Below, in pieces: positions 42,807-51,247 of a stretch of 64,000 nucleotides of DNA. A program made the position numbers and the translations under genes. Origin of the DNA: Streptomyces gardneri (GTDB taxonomy: Bacteria > Actinomycetota > Actinomycetes > Streptomycetales > Streptomycetaceae); contig NZ_BJMN01000023.1 in assembly GCF_006539185.1 (NCBI RefSeq), positions 62,001 through 126,000 of the forward strand, given 5' to 3'. The notes under the pieces are model-generated. The model was not told where the DNA came from. It was given only the letters and a program-made list of their open reading frames with translations, and made no database searches. Within the stretch, counting starts at the first letter, position 1, and each line of letters opens with the position of its first letter.

Positions 42807-43637
42807 TCAGGGGGCGATCGGCAGCTGCCGCTTGTGCTCGGTGAGCTCGTAGCGGCGGACGATCGAGGCGAAGGCGGCCTCCGCGACCGGCTTGCCCTCC
42901 AGGAAGTCGTCGATGTCGTCGTACGTGACGCCGAGCGCGTCCTCGTCGGGCTTGCCCGGATCCAGGGTCTCCAGGTCGGCCGTCGGGACCTTCCACACCA
43001 GCTCGGCGGGGGCGCCCAGCTCGGCGGCGACCGCGCGGACGCGCCGCTTGGTGAGACCGGTGAGCGGGACGACGTCGGCGGCGCCGTCGCCGAACTTGGT
43101 GAAGAAGCCGGAGACGGCCTCGGCGGCGTGGTCGGTGCCGACGACGAGACCGTCGTGGGCGCCGGCGACCGCGTACTGCGCGATCATCCGCTGGCGGGCC
43201 TTGATGTTGCCCTGCACGAAGTCCTGGTGGTGGGCGTCGCGGAAGGCGACCCCGCCCGCGAGGCAGGCCGCCAGGGCTGCGTCGCTGGCGGCCTTCACGT
43301 CCACCGTGAGGACCTGGTCGGCGCTGATGAAGCCGAGGGCGGTCTGCGCGTCGCTCTCGTCGGCCTGGACGCCGTACGGCAGGCGCATGGCGTAGAAGGT
43401 CGCGTCATGGCCGGCGGCCCGGACCCGCTCGACGGCGAGCTGGCAGAGGCGGCCGGCGGTGGTCGAGTCGACGCCGCCGCTGATGCCGAGGACGAGGGAG
43501 CGCAGCCCGGTGGAGGTGAGGCGCTCGGCGAGGAAGGCCACTCGGCGCTCGATCTCCACGGCCGGGTCGAAGGTGTCGGACACCTCGAGGTCCCGGGCGA
43601 TCTGCTGCTGGAGGGCGGTGGACGCCGGGTCGGTCAC
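42807..43637 (-). CDS. nadE: Ammonia-dependent NAD+ synthetase
   Basis: The 276-residue enzyme adenylates and aminates nicotinic acid adenine dinucleotide to give NAD+. The ATP-pyrophosphatase PP-loop LGISGGVDSTT (residues ~49-59) is intact; NIKARQRMIAQY and GTDHAAEAVSGFFTKFGDGA match NH3-type NadE (no glutaminase domain). The length agrees with bacterial NadE. The start is GTG 43637 behind GAGGAG. Confidence 0.95.
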   Translation of the reverse strand: MTDPASTALQQQIARDLEVSDTFDPAVEIERRVAFLAERLTSTGLRSLVLGISGGVDSTTAGRLCQLAVERVRAAGHDATFYAMRLPYGVQADESDAQTALGFISADQVLTVDVKAASDAALAACLAGGVAFRDAHHQDFVQGNIKARQRMIAQYAVAGAHDGLVVGTDHAAEAVSGFFTKFGDGAADVVPLTGLTKRRVRAVAAELGAPAELVWKVPTADLETLDPGKPDEDALGVTYDDIDDFLEGKPVAEAAFASIVRRYELTEHKRQLPIAP

Positions 43638-43765
43638 GGGGGTCTCCTCGTCGGGGCGGGCTGCTGTGTACCGGGGTCGACTCTACGCACCGGGGGCACG
43701 GGGTGTCGCCCGGCCCCGGCCGCCCCTCGGGTCAGGACGCGGGCGCCTCGGGGGCGCCGGGGATT

Positions 43766-44956
43766 TCAGGGGCTTTCGGGGGCTTCGGCGCCTTCGGGGG
43801 CTTGGATGCCTTCGGGCCTTTCGGGGGCGCAGAACACCTCGACGCGCTGGACGAGGTTGTTGGCGAAGCCGCCGCGGTTCCACGGGGCGGCGAGCGGCTG
43901 GACGTGCCCCTCGGCGTCGGTGGCCCGCACCGTGAGCCGGTGGTGCCCCGGTGTGGCCGTCCAGGACGCGCGCCAGGACGACCAGGCCCATGGGTGCGCG
44001 GGGTCGCGGTCGAGAACGGCGTCGGTCCAGGCCGTACCGCCGTCCCCATCGCTCTCGCCGATCTCGACCCGTGTGACCGGTCCGTGGCCGGACCAGGCGC
44101 GCCCGGCGAGCGGGACGGGCCCGGGGCGGACGACGCGGGCGCGGGACATGAAGTCCGGGAAGCCGGGCGGGATCATCAGGGCGCGGGGCGCGATGAGGGT
44201 GACGGGCGCCCCGGGCTCGTCCCCCTCCGCCGTCGTCCGGATGCGGTAGGCCACGCTCTGCTGGAAGCCGGTGTACGGGGTGGCGGTGACCGTGATGTCG
44301 TGGAGCCACTTCACATGGGCCATGCCGTACCAGCCGGGGACGACGAGCCGGAGCGGGCTGCCGTGCTGCGGGGGCAGGGGCTCCCCGTTCATCGCGTACG
44401 CGACGAGGACGTCCCGCGCCGGGTCTGCGGCGACCCGCAGGGGCAGGCTGCGCCGGTAGTCCTGCTCGACGCCCCGCTCCACCCCGTGGTCGGCGCCGGT
44501 GAACACGGCCTCGACGGCGTCCTCGGCGGTCCCGGCCTCCGCGAGCAGCGCGGCGAGCGGGACGCCCGTCCAGTCGGCGGTGCCGACGGCCTCGACGAGC
44601 CAGGGCTGGCTGACGGGCCGGGGAGTGAGGCGGGCGCGGCCGTTCCCGGCGCACTCCAGGGTCACGCGGCGGGTGACGGAGGGGCGGGCGCGCAGCGCGT
44701 CGAGGTCCAGGGCGAGCGGCCGGAGGACCCGGCCGCCGACGGTGAGCCGCCAGCCGTCCGGGTCCGTGGCGGGGATGTCGTAGTGCACGAGGACGTAGTG
44801 GAGGCCGGGCGGGGTCACGTCGTACCGCAGCGCTTCCAGCGGCAGCCCGTGGTTGCGGGCGGCGAGGGCGAGCTCCTCGGCGGAGATGCCCTCCTCCGGG
44901 CCCGCGACCCGTCCTGGTCCGCTGACGCCGCCCGGTGCGCTCGGGGAACCGTCCAT
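43766..44956 (-). CDS. Sulfite-oxidase-fold molybdopterin oxidoreductase
   Basis: The 396-residue protein has the YedY/sulfite-oxidase fold: the molybdenum Cys lies in RRVTLECAGNGR, then DWTGVPLAALLAEAG and the substrate region YAMNGEPLPPQHGSPLRLVVPGWYG. A C-terminal Ig-like dimer domain (GHHRLTVRATDAEGHVQPLA) follows. There is no signal peptide, and no heme domain. The extreme C-terminus is a low-complexity PERPEGIQAPEGAEAPESP from a GGGGCTTTCGGGGG-type repeat at about 43741-43830. It forms a cluster with the NB-ARC gene and a membrane homologue. Confidence 0.87.
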   Translation of the reverse strand: MDGSPSAPGGVSGPGRVAGPEEGISAEELALAARNHGLPLEALRYDVTPPGLHYVLVHYDIPATDPDGWRLTVGGRVLRPLALDLDALRARPSVTRRVTLECAGNGRARLTPRPVSQPWLVEAVGTADWTGVPLAALLAEAGTAEDAVEAVFTGADHGVERGVEQDYRRSLPLRVAADPARDVLVAYAMNGEPLPPQHGSPLRLVVPGWYGMAHVKWLHDITVTATPYTGFQQSVAYRIRTTAEGDEPGAPVTLIAPRALMIPPGFPDFMSRARVVRPGPVPLAGRAWSGHGPVTRVEIGESDGDGGTAWTDAVLDRDPAHPWAWSSWRASWTATPGHHRLTVRATDAEGHVQPLAAPWNRGGFANNLVQRVEVFCAPERPEGIQAPEGAEAPESP

Positions 44957-45025
44957 CCCCTCATGGTGCGCCGCACGCCTCGGGGTGTCCTGTCGGTGGG
45001 GCGGGGAGCGGGCGCCGGACCGCCG

Positions 45026-47170
45026 TCAGCCCTGCGAGGAGCCGCGGAGCGCTCGGTCGAGGCCGTCCTGCGGGAGGCCGGTGAGGGCGCGCAGGAAGAT
45101 CTCCTCGTAGGCGGGCTCGCCGATCGTCGCGCGGGCCGTGTCGGTGTACTTCTCGCGGAGGGCGCGCAGACCGGGCAGCCCCCGCCGGGGCTGGCCGGTG
45201 GAGCGCCAGTAGGCCTCCCCCGTGCCGGAGACGTCGGCCGCCCGCTCGCCGTCGCCCGCGGCCGCGAGGGCCGTGGCGAGGACGTCGAGGCCGAGGGCGA
45301 CGCCCAGGCTCGCGCCGAGCCTCCGGGTGCCTTCGAGCATGGCGCGGGCGTGTCCGGCGGCGGCAGCGGGCTCGCCCTCCAGGAGGCCGGTGAGGGCGAG
45401 CTGGTACTCCAGGGCGGTGCGGGTCCAGTGCTCGTCGAGCTGCTCGCAGAGGGCCCGGAGCGCGAGGGCCTGCTCGCGGGCCTCGGCGAGCCGGCCGAGA
45501 CCGGTGAGGGCGAAGACCCGCACGAGGCCGCAGCGGAGCCGGGCGGCGGAGTCGGCCGGTCCGCCGGGCACGGCGTCGAGAACGTGGTCCACGACGACGA
45601 ACGCGGCCATGGTGCGGCCGGTGGTCAGGGCGAGGAGCCCGGCGAGGGCGGCGGCGTCCAGGGTGAGGTCGCCCCGCCGGGGTCGCCCGGCCTCGGCGTA
45701 CGGATCGGGGTGCGCGTCCGGTCCGGGCGCTTCCGCCCGCTCCGCCTCCAGGGCTTCCTCGTACTCCGTGAAACGGGCCTCGCGGGCGCAGCGTTCGCTG
45801 ACCTCCTGGGCCGGGCCGAACTCGCCCTGGAGGACGAGGGTCACGCCGAGCGCCCACAGGGCGCGGGCCCGGGCGCGGCCGCGCGAGCCGCTGAGGAGCA
45901 GGGCCTGTTCGAGGCCGTCGCGGGCCTCCCGGAGGCGGCCGCGGCAGGACCAGGCGAAGGCGACGGAGCCGACGAGGTCGAGGGCCGCGTCGGGGTCGGT
46001 GCGCAGCAGCCGGTCGAGGGCGGTGCGGAGGTCGGTGTGGTGGGCGTCGACGGTCCGGTACCAGCGCAGTTGGCGGGTGCCGTGCCAGGCGGTCTCGCCC
46101 CGGCGCGCCAGACCCCGGAAGTGGGCGGCGTGCCGGTCGGCGACGGTCCCGGTCTCGCCGGTGCGGTCCAGCCACGTCGCCCCGTACGCGCGGATCGTGT
46201 CGAGCATCCGCAGTCGGCCGCCCGCGTCCGGCGGACGGACGACGGAGGCGCGGACCAGACCGTCGAGCGCGGCCGGGAGGGTGGCCCGGTCGAGCGGGCC
46301 ACCGATGCAGACGGCGGTGGCCGACTCCAGGTCGAAGGGGCCGCGGAAGACGGAGAGCCGGGCCCACAGGAGGCGTTCGAGCGGGGCGCTCAGCTCGTGG
46401 CTCCAGCCGATGGCGGCGCGCAGGGTCTGGTGGCGGCTCGGCCACACCCGTTCGGTGTGGGCGAGGAGGTCGAAGCGGGCGGACGGCGGCGCGTCGAATC
46501 GGGTGCCGAGCTGGTCCCGGACGGCTTCGGCGCCCTGGAGGCGGATCTGGGCGGCGGCCAGTTCCAGGGCGAGGGGGATCCCTTCGAGGCGTACGCAGAT
46601 CTCGCCGGCCGGACCGGCCGCGGGGAAGTCCTCCCCGGCGGCCCGGCGGAGCAGCTCCAGGGCGTCGCCTCCGGCGGGCGGCAGCGGGTCGAGGGCCACG
46701 ACCCGCTCGCCTTCGACGCCGAGGGGGCGTCGGCTGGTGGCGAGGACGGTGAGTCCGGGGGCGGCCGCGAGGAGTTCGGTGACGAGCCGGGCGCAGGGTT
46801 CGGCGAGGTGCTCGCAGGAGTCGAGGACGAGCAGCAGCCGGTCGTCGGCGAGCCGGCGGCAGAGCCCGGTGGTCGCCATGCCGGGGGTGTGGTCGGAGAG
46901 GTCGACGGAGTCGGCGACGAGGGCGACGAGGAGGCGGTCGCCGTCGAGCGGGGTGAGGTCGGTCCACCAGGCGCCGTCGGGGTACAGGCCGGCGGCCCGG
47001 TGCGCTGCGCGCAGCGCCAGGCGGGTCTTCCCCACTCCCCCGACGCCGGTCACGGTGACGAGGCGGTGCTCCGCCAACGCGGCGGATATTCGGCCCAGTT
47101 CCGTGCGGCGTCCCACGAAACCGGGGTTCTCGTCCGGCAGATGTCCACGCACGGGAGCAGTCTCCCTCAT
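45026..47170 (-). CDS. NB-ARC (AfsR/LuxR-type) ATPase with TPR region, no DNA-binding domain
   Basis: A 714-residue STAND ATPase starts at ATG 47170. The P-loop is TVTGVGGVGKTRLALR, Walker B is LLLVLDSCEH, then the ATSRRPLGVEGERV sensor and EGIPLALELAAAQIRLQGAE. A winged-helix GLVRASVV...IRAYG segment comes next, then ~350 residues of helical TPR-like repeats. Close relatives (AfsR, LAL regulators) carry an N-terminal SARP or C-terminal LuxR DNA-binding domain; both are missing here. So it may act as a signalling ATPase without direct DNA binding, or be a derived form. Confidence 0.85.
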   Translation of the reverse strand: MRETAPVRGHLPDENPGFVGRRTELGRISAALAEHRLVTVTGVGGVGKTRLALRAAHRAAGLYPDGAWWTDLTPLDGDRLLVALVADSVDLSDHTPGMATTGLCRRLADDRLLLVLDSCEHLAEPCARLVTELLAAAPGLTVLATSRRPLGVEGERVVALDPLPPAGGDALELLRRAAGEDFPAAGPAGEICVRLEGIPLALELAAAQIRLQGAEAVRDQLGTRFDAPPSARFDLLAHTERVWPSRHQTLRAAIGWSHELSAPLERLLWARLSVFRGPFDLESATAVCIGGPLDRATLPAALDGLVRASVVRPPDAGGRLRMLDTIRAYGATWLDRTGETGTVADRHAAHFRGLARRGETAWHGTRQLRWYRTVDAHHTDLRTALDRLLRTDPDAALDLVGSVAFAWSCRGRLREARDGLEQALLLSGSRGRARARALWALGVTLVLQGEFGPAQEVSERCAREARFTEYEEALEAERAEAPGPDAHPDPYAEAGRPRRGDLTLDAAALAGLLALTTGRTMAAFVVVDHVLDAVPGGPADSAARLRCGLVRVFALTGLGRLAEAREQALALRALCEQLDEHWTRTALEYQLALTGLLEGEPAAAAGHARAMLEGTRRLGASLGVALGLDVLATALAAAGDGERAADVSGTGEAYWRSTGQPRRGLPGLRALREKYTDTARATIGEPAYEEIFLRALTGLPQDGLDRALRGSSQG

Positions 47171-47273
47171 GAGAGCGACGAACGGGCGTCCGGCACCGGT
47201 TCGTTACGGACCTCGGACCGAGGCGTCGACGCCTTCCCCGACCGTTCACCATGCCGCACCGCGGCCGTTACGG

Positions 47274-48863
47274 CTACCCCTCTCCGACGGTCACGACGAC
47301 CGAGTGCCATCCCTGCGCTCCGTCGGGCATGGTGTCGGTGCGCTCTTCCGGCTGGGTGGCGCCGGTGCCGTCGGTGGCGCGGACGGTGAGGGTGTGCCGA
47401 CCCGGGGTCGCCGTCCACGGGTACAGCCACTGGCGCCAGGTGTCGCTGCTGTCCTCGGCGGCGAGCCGGGCCTCCTGCCAGGGGCCCTCGTCGATCCGTA
47501 CCTCGACCCGGCGGATGCCCCGGTGCTGGGCCCAGGCGACGCCGGCGACCATCACGGTGCCGGCGGCGGGGCGGGCGAAGGAGCGGGGGGTGTCGATGCG
47601 GGACTGGGTCTTGACGGGTGCCTGGGCGGCCCAGCCGCGCGGGACCCAGTAGGCGTCGTAGGCGGCGAAGGTGGTGAGCTCGATCGACTCGATCCACTTG
47701 CAGGCGGAGACGTATCCGTAGAGGCCGGGGACGACCATCCGGACGGGGAAGCCGTGGGTGAAGGGCAGGGGTTCGCCGTTCATGCCGAAGGCGAGGAGGG
47801 CGTCACGGCCGTCCATGACCTGCTCGACGGGGGTGCCGATGGTCATGCCGTCGACGGAGCGGGCGACCAGCTGGTCGGCGGGGCCGCCTTCGGAGGGCGG
47901 GCGGACGCCGGCCTCGCGGAGGAGTTCGGCGAGGGACACGCCGAGCCAGCGGGCATTGCCGACGTACGGGCCGCCGACCTCGTTGGAGACGCAGGCGAGC
48001 GTGATGTCCCGCTCCACGATCCGCCGGGTCATGAGCTCCGGCAGGGTGAGCGTGAGTTCCTCGCGGACGCCGCTGCCGTGGAGGCGCAGCCGCCAGCCGT
48101 CGGCGTCGACCCTGGGGACGACGAGCGCGGTGTCGACACGGTAGAAGTCGCGGTTGGGGGTGAGGAAGGGGCTGATGCCGGGTACGCGGAGCTGGGCTCC
48201 GGCAGGGACGGCCGGTGCGGGGGATGCGGGCCGGGGCAGCCGCAGGGCCGCCCGGGAGGCGGCGGCGTTCCCCTCGACGGGGCTTCCGACCGCCCTGGCG
48301 ACGGCGGCGGCGCCGGTCGCGGCGAGGCCCGCGGACGCGGCCACGACCAGGAAGTTCCGCCGGTCGGCACGGGCGGCCCCGGATCCGGAACGGGCCCTCC
48401 GGGCGAAGAGGAGGCCGATCAGGGCGTAGAGCAGGACCGCGCCCGCGCAGGCGCCCACCAGCGAGGGCACGGCGTCGAGGGCGGAGTCCGAGTCGGGGCG
48501 GGTGACGGCGGCCAGGGCCCCGAGGAGACCGAAGGCTCCGACCGCCGCCGAGCCGAGCAGCCGGTGGCGCAGGGCGAGCAGCCCGATCCCGACGGCGAGG
48601 AGGCCGAGGATGATCAGGATGCCGAGTTGGAGGACGGCCTTGTCGCTCTCTCCGAACGTGCGGATCGCCCACTCCTTGACGGCCGCGGGCGTCCGGTCGA
48701 CGACGGCCCCGCCGACCGCCGGCACGGGGCTCGCCTCGGGCCGCACCCAGAAGGCGGCGAGGTCCGCGACGGCGAGCGAGACGTACGCGGCGAGCAGGCC
48801 GCCGACGGCGGCCAGAAGTCGGTCCGTGCGGGTCGGCTCGGAGGGTGGTTTGGAGAGGGTCAT
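47274..48863 (-). CDS. Membrane-anchored sulfite-oxidase-fold molybdoenzyme
   Basis: The 529-residue protein has an N-terminal membrane part of about four helices (LLAAVGGLLAAYVSLAVADL; GILIILGLLAVGIGLLALRH; ...) that ends in a Tat-like RRNFLVVAASAGLAATG segment. A molybdopterin domain follows with the Mo-Cys in ITLACVSNEVGG and GMNGEPLPFTHGFPVRMVVPGLYG. It would move electrons from an oxyanion or sulfoxide outside the cell to membrane quinols. The ATG at 48863 lies where transcription from the SigK-type promoter should begin, so translation is probably leaderless. The ATG 9 nt upstream falls in the -10 element and was rejected. Confidence 0.87.
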   Translation of the reverse strand: MTLSKPPSEPTRTDRLLAAVGGLLAAYVSLAVADLAAFWVRPEASPVPAVGGAVVDRTPAAVKEWAIRTFGESDKAVLQLGILIILGLLAVGIGLLALRHRLLGSAAVGAFGLLGALAAVTRPDSDSALDAVPSLVGACAGAVLLYALIGLLFARRARSGSGAARADRRNFLVVAASAGLAATGAAAVARAVGSPVEGNAAASRAALRLPRPASPAPAVPAGAQLRVPGISPFLTPNRDFYRVDTALVVPRVDADGWRLRLHGSGVREELTLTLPELMTRRIVERDITLACVSNEVGGPYVGNARWLGVSLAELLREAGVRPPSEGGPADQLVARSVDGMTIGTPVEQVMDGRDALLAFGMNGEPLPFTHGFPVRMVVPGLYGYVSACKWIESIELTTFAAYDAYWVPRGWAAQAPVKTQSRIDTPRSFARPAAGTVMVAGVAWAQHRGIRRVEVRIDEGPWQEARLAAEDSSDTWRQWLYPWTATPGRHTLTVRATDGTGATQPEERTDTMPDGAQGWHSVVVTVGEG

Positions 48864-48870
48864 GCTCCTC

Positions 48871-48897
48871 ATTCGGCATGGACGGCGCTCCGGATGG
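48871..48897 (-). promoter_or_regulatory. SigK-type ECF promoter of the membrane molybdoenzyme
   Basis: On the minus strand CCATCC (48897-48892), 15 nt, CCGAAT (48876-48871). Both hexamers equal the CCATCC / CCGAAT consensus known for SigK in M. tuberculosis. The expected start site coincides with the ATG at 48863. Confidence 0.65.
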
Positions 48898-48984
48898 GCC
48901 GATTCACCTGGAAGGCGGACAGTTGTGGGGTGCTTCGGCCGTTCCGGGAGCGCCGCTCGCCCCTCGCTCTCGGGGGTTCCGTGG

Positions 48985-49614
48985 CTACTCGGGCATCAGC
49001 ACGGTGTCGATGATGTGGACCGTGGCATTGGCGGTGGGGACGTTTCCGCAGACCACCTTCGCGGAGTCGTCGACCGTGAAGGACTCGCCGGAGCCCTCGG
49101 TGGTCAGCGTGCTCTTCTGGAGGGTCTCGAAGGAGCCGTTCTCCAGCTGCTCCGGGCTCAGCTTCCGGCCCACCACGTGGTACGTGAGGATGTCAGTCAG
49201 CAGCGCCTTGTCGGCGAGGACCTTGTCCAGGTCGGCCTTCGGGATCTTGGCGAAGGCTGCGTCGGTCGGCGCGAACACCGTGATGTTCTCCGCGTTGTTC
49301 AGTGTGTCGACGAGGCCGGCCTTCTTGACGGCCGCGACCAGCGTGGACAGTTCGGGGTTGTTCGAGGCGGCCGTGGCCACCGGGTCCTTCGCCATCCCGT
49401 CGAAGGAGCCAGCGCCCTCCTTCGGTACCGAGGCGCACCCGGGGCCGAAGGGGCCGTCGGCCGTCGTGGCGGTCGCGCCCGACTGCGACGGGGCCGCCGC
49501 GGGGGCCGCCGCTCCGTCACCGCTCGCCTCGGCCGAACAGGCGGTCAGGCCCAGCGGCAGAAGCAGGGCGGCGGTCGCGGCGACGGTGGCGCGGCGGAAG
49601 GTCTGGGTGTTCAT
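48985..49614 (-). CDS. Fasciclin-domain lipoprotein (MPT70/MPT83-like)
   Basis: A 209-residue lipoprotein: signal ending LTAC with Cys26, an Ala/Ser/Gly-rich spacer, then a single FAS1 domain (DPVATAASNNPELSTLVAAVK, LNNAENITVFAPTDAAFAKI, YHVVGRKLSPEQ and a final NATVHIIDTVLMP). It resembles mycobacterial MPT70/MPT83, known SigK targets. The start is ATG 49614 (AGGAG 5 nt upstream). It is divergent from sigK and preceded by a GCATCC-N15-CCGAAT promoter, so it is probably part of this SigK regulon. A cell-surface adhesion or stress role is inferred. Confidence 0.9.
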   Translation of the reverse strand: MNTQTFRRATVAATAALLLPLGLTACSAEASGDGAAAPAAAPSQSGATATTADGPFGPGCASVPKEGAGSFDGMAKDPVATAASNNPELSTLVAAVKKAGLVDTLNNAENITVFAPTDAAFAKIPKADLDKVLADKALLTDILTYHVVGRKLSPEQLENGSFETLQKSTLTTEGSGESFTVDDSAKVVCGNVPTANATVHIIDTVLMPE

Positions 49615-49662
49615 GATCACTCCTGGGGCTTCGGGTCCACCGGTCGGCGACCCTCATCGGCC

Positions 49663-49689
49663 ATTCGGTGCGGGGCCGCGTCCGGATGC
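49663..49689 (-). promoter_or_regulatory. SigK-type promoter of the fasciclin lipoprotein
   Basis: On the minus strand GCATCC (49689-49684), 15 nt, CCGAAT (49668-49663), giving a ~42-nt leader to ATG 49614. It has the same spacer length as the promoters of the molybdoenzyme and of sigK. Confidence 0.6.
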
Positions 49690-49770
49690 CTCCGTGAACC
49701 CGAAGGAGTGAAGAGGATCGACCGACCCGCCTCGGCGGGCGGAGCTGTGCGGAGAAGTCTCCGGCACGAC

Positions 49771-49797
49771 CCGTCCGCCGGGCCGTCGGCTCCGAAG
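49771..49797 (+). promoter_or_regulatory. Candidate autoregulated promoter of sigK
   Basis: CCGTCC (49771-49776), 15 nt, CCGAAG (49792-49797), about 32 nt upstream of the GTG at 49836 allowing for the usual start distance. It differs from the molybdoenzyme promoter at two positions. Confidence 0.5.
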
Positions 49798-49835
49798 ACC
49801 TCCCGTACCCAAGTGATTCCTGGAGGAAATCGCCG

Positions 49836-50420
49836 GTGACAGAGAACGTGTGGATCGGCGGTGTCCGACCCGCGGCTCCGGATCTTCCCGAGCTGATGGG
49901 GCGTGTGGCGCTCGGCGACCAGCAGGCCTTCACGGCCGTCTTCGAGGCCGTGTCCGGGCCGGTGCTGGGTCTCGTCCGCAGCGTCCTGCGGGACTCCGCC
50001 CAGTCGGAGGAGGTCGCCCAGGAGGTGCTGGTCGAGGTGTGGCGGACCGCGGCCCGCTACCAGCCCGCACGAGGGGCGGTGATGACCTGGGTCCTGACGC
50101 TGGCGCATCGCAGGGCCGTCGACCGGGTGCGCTCCGAGCAGGCGGCGTCGAACCGTGAGAAGCGGGTGGCGCTCCTGGAGCACACGGCCGCCTACGACGA
50201 GGTGGTGGAACAGGTGGAGGGCAGGCTGGAACGGGAGCAGGTCCGGCGCTGTCTGCGGGGTCTCACCGAGCTGCAGCGTCAGTCGGTGACCCTGGCGTAC
50301 TACCGGGGCCTCACCTACCGCGAGGTCTCGGAGCTGCTGTCCGTGCCGCTGGGCACCGTCAAGGCGCGGATGCGCGACGGGCTCATCCGGCTCCGGGACT
50401 GTCTGGGGGTGGGGGTGTGA
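49836..50420 (+). CDS. sigK: ECF RNA polymerase sigma factor, SigK type
   Basis: The 194-residue group IV sigma factor has region 2 (FTAVFEAVSGPVLGLVRSVL, then SEEVAQEVLVEVWR, and TWVLTLAHRRAVDRVRSEQA) and region 4 (LTELQRQSVTLAYYRGLTYR followed by SELLSVPLGTVKARMRDGLI). A GTG at 49836, 8 nt after GGAGGAAA, is the start. The stop overlaps the RskA-like anti-sigma start (GTGA), and a fasciclin lipoprotein is divergent. This is the sigK-rskA-mpt70/83 arrangement known from mycobacteria. Activity is probably released by regulated proteolysis of the anti-sigma factor. Confidence 0.92.
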   Translation: MTENVWIGGVRPAAPDLPELMGRVALGDQQAFTAVFEAVSGPVLGLVRSVLRDSAQSEEVAQEVLVEVWRTAARYQPARGAVMTWVLTLAHRRAVDRVRSEQAASNREKRVALLEHTAAYDEVVEQVEGRLEREQVRRCLRGLTELQRQSVTLAYYRGLTYREVSELLSVPLGTVKARMRDGLIRLRDCLGVGV

Positions 50421-51172
50421 ACGCCGTCGATCCGCACATGCTGACCGGCGCGTACGCGCTCGACGCCCTGGACTCCGGGGAGCACGAGGCCGTCCGGCGC
50501 CATCTGGCGGAGTGCCCGTCGTGCGCCCAGGAGGTGCAGGAGTTCTCCGAGACCGTGGCCCGACTCGGTCTCGCCGTCGCGGTGACGCCGCCCGCCACCC
50601 TGCGGACGGGAGTGCTTGAGCGGATCGCGACCGTACGCCAGGAGCCGCCGGCGACCACGAGGGCGGCACGGACCTCGCGCGGGCCGCGTGGCTTCCGGCG
50701 GTGGTCGCGCTGGGCGCTGGCGGCCTGTCTCGCCGGGGCCGTCGGCCTCGGCGGTGTCGCGGTCCGGCAGCAGGGGCTGGCCGAGGAAGCCCGGCAGGAG
50801 GCGGCCCGCGCGCGTCAGGCGAACGACGCCGTGGCGGAGGTCCTGGCCGCTCCGGACGCCCGGGTCTCCACCAGCCGGCTGGACGGGGGCGCCGTGGGTA
50901 CGGTCGTCGTCTCGGCCGCGCTCGACCGCGCAGTGTTCGCGGCTTCCGGGATGGCGCCGCCGCCGGCCGGCAAGATCTACCAGCTCTGGTACGACGACGG
51001 GGGCACCATGCGGTCCGCCGGGCTGATGGATCCGGGGTCCACGGCCGGGGTGGCCCTCCTCCAGGGGCCCGTGGACGGGGCGAAGGGGATGGGGGTCACC
51101 GTCGAACCTGCCGGCGGCTCGGGACGGCCGACCTCCGACCCGGTGGCGGTGCTCGCCTTCCCCATGGATTAG
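50417..51172 (+). CDS. rskA: RskA-type membrane anti-sigma factor
   Basis: A 251-residue protein: N-terminal zinc-associated anti-sigma domain with the HLAECPSCAQEV motif (HxxxCxxC), then a single membrane helix (RWALAACLAGAVGLGGVAV). A long extracytoplasmic RskA domain follows (KIYQLWYDDGGTMRSAGLMD; GVTVEPAGGSGRPTSDPVAV). It would hold SigK at the membrane and release it after cleavage. Start GTG 50417 overlaps sigK. Three 21-bp tandem repeats begin on its stop codon. Confidence 0.9.
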   Translation: MNAVDPHMLTGAYALDALDSGEHEAVRRHLAECPSCAQEVQEFSETVARLGLAVAVTPPATLRTGVLERIATVRQEPPATTRAARTSRGPRGFRRWSRWALAACLAGAVGLGGVAVRQQGLAEEARQEAARARQANDAVAEVLAAPDARVSTSRLDGGAVGTVVVSAALDRAVFAASGMAPPPAGKIYQLWYDDGGTMRSAGLMDPGSTAGVALLQGPVDGAKGMGVTVEPAGGSGRPTSDPVAVLAFPMD

Positions 51173-51228
51173 CGCACCGTCCCCACGGGTCAGCGCACCG
51201 CTCCCACGGATCAGCGCACCGTCCCTCA
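51171..51228. repeat. Three tandem 21-bp repeats after rskA
   Basis: AGCGCACCG(T/C)(C)CCCACGGGTC-type units start at 51171, 51192 and 51213, with the third incomplete and altered after position 16. They directly follow the rskA stop and fill the gap to gluD. Confidence 0.7.
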
Positions 51229-51247
51229 CCCAACGGCCGTCCGGAGG

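Noticed and set aside
43703..47389. A 1228-codon plus-strand frame across the molybdoenzyme and NB-ARC genes
   Set aside because: Low-complexity Gly/Ala/Arg/Glu composition and complete overlap with well-supported minus-strand genes.
45222..49013. A 1263-codon plus-strand frame
   Set aside because: Arg/Ser/Pro-rich shadow of the minus-strand NB-ARC and molybdoenzyme genes.
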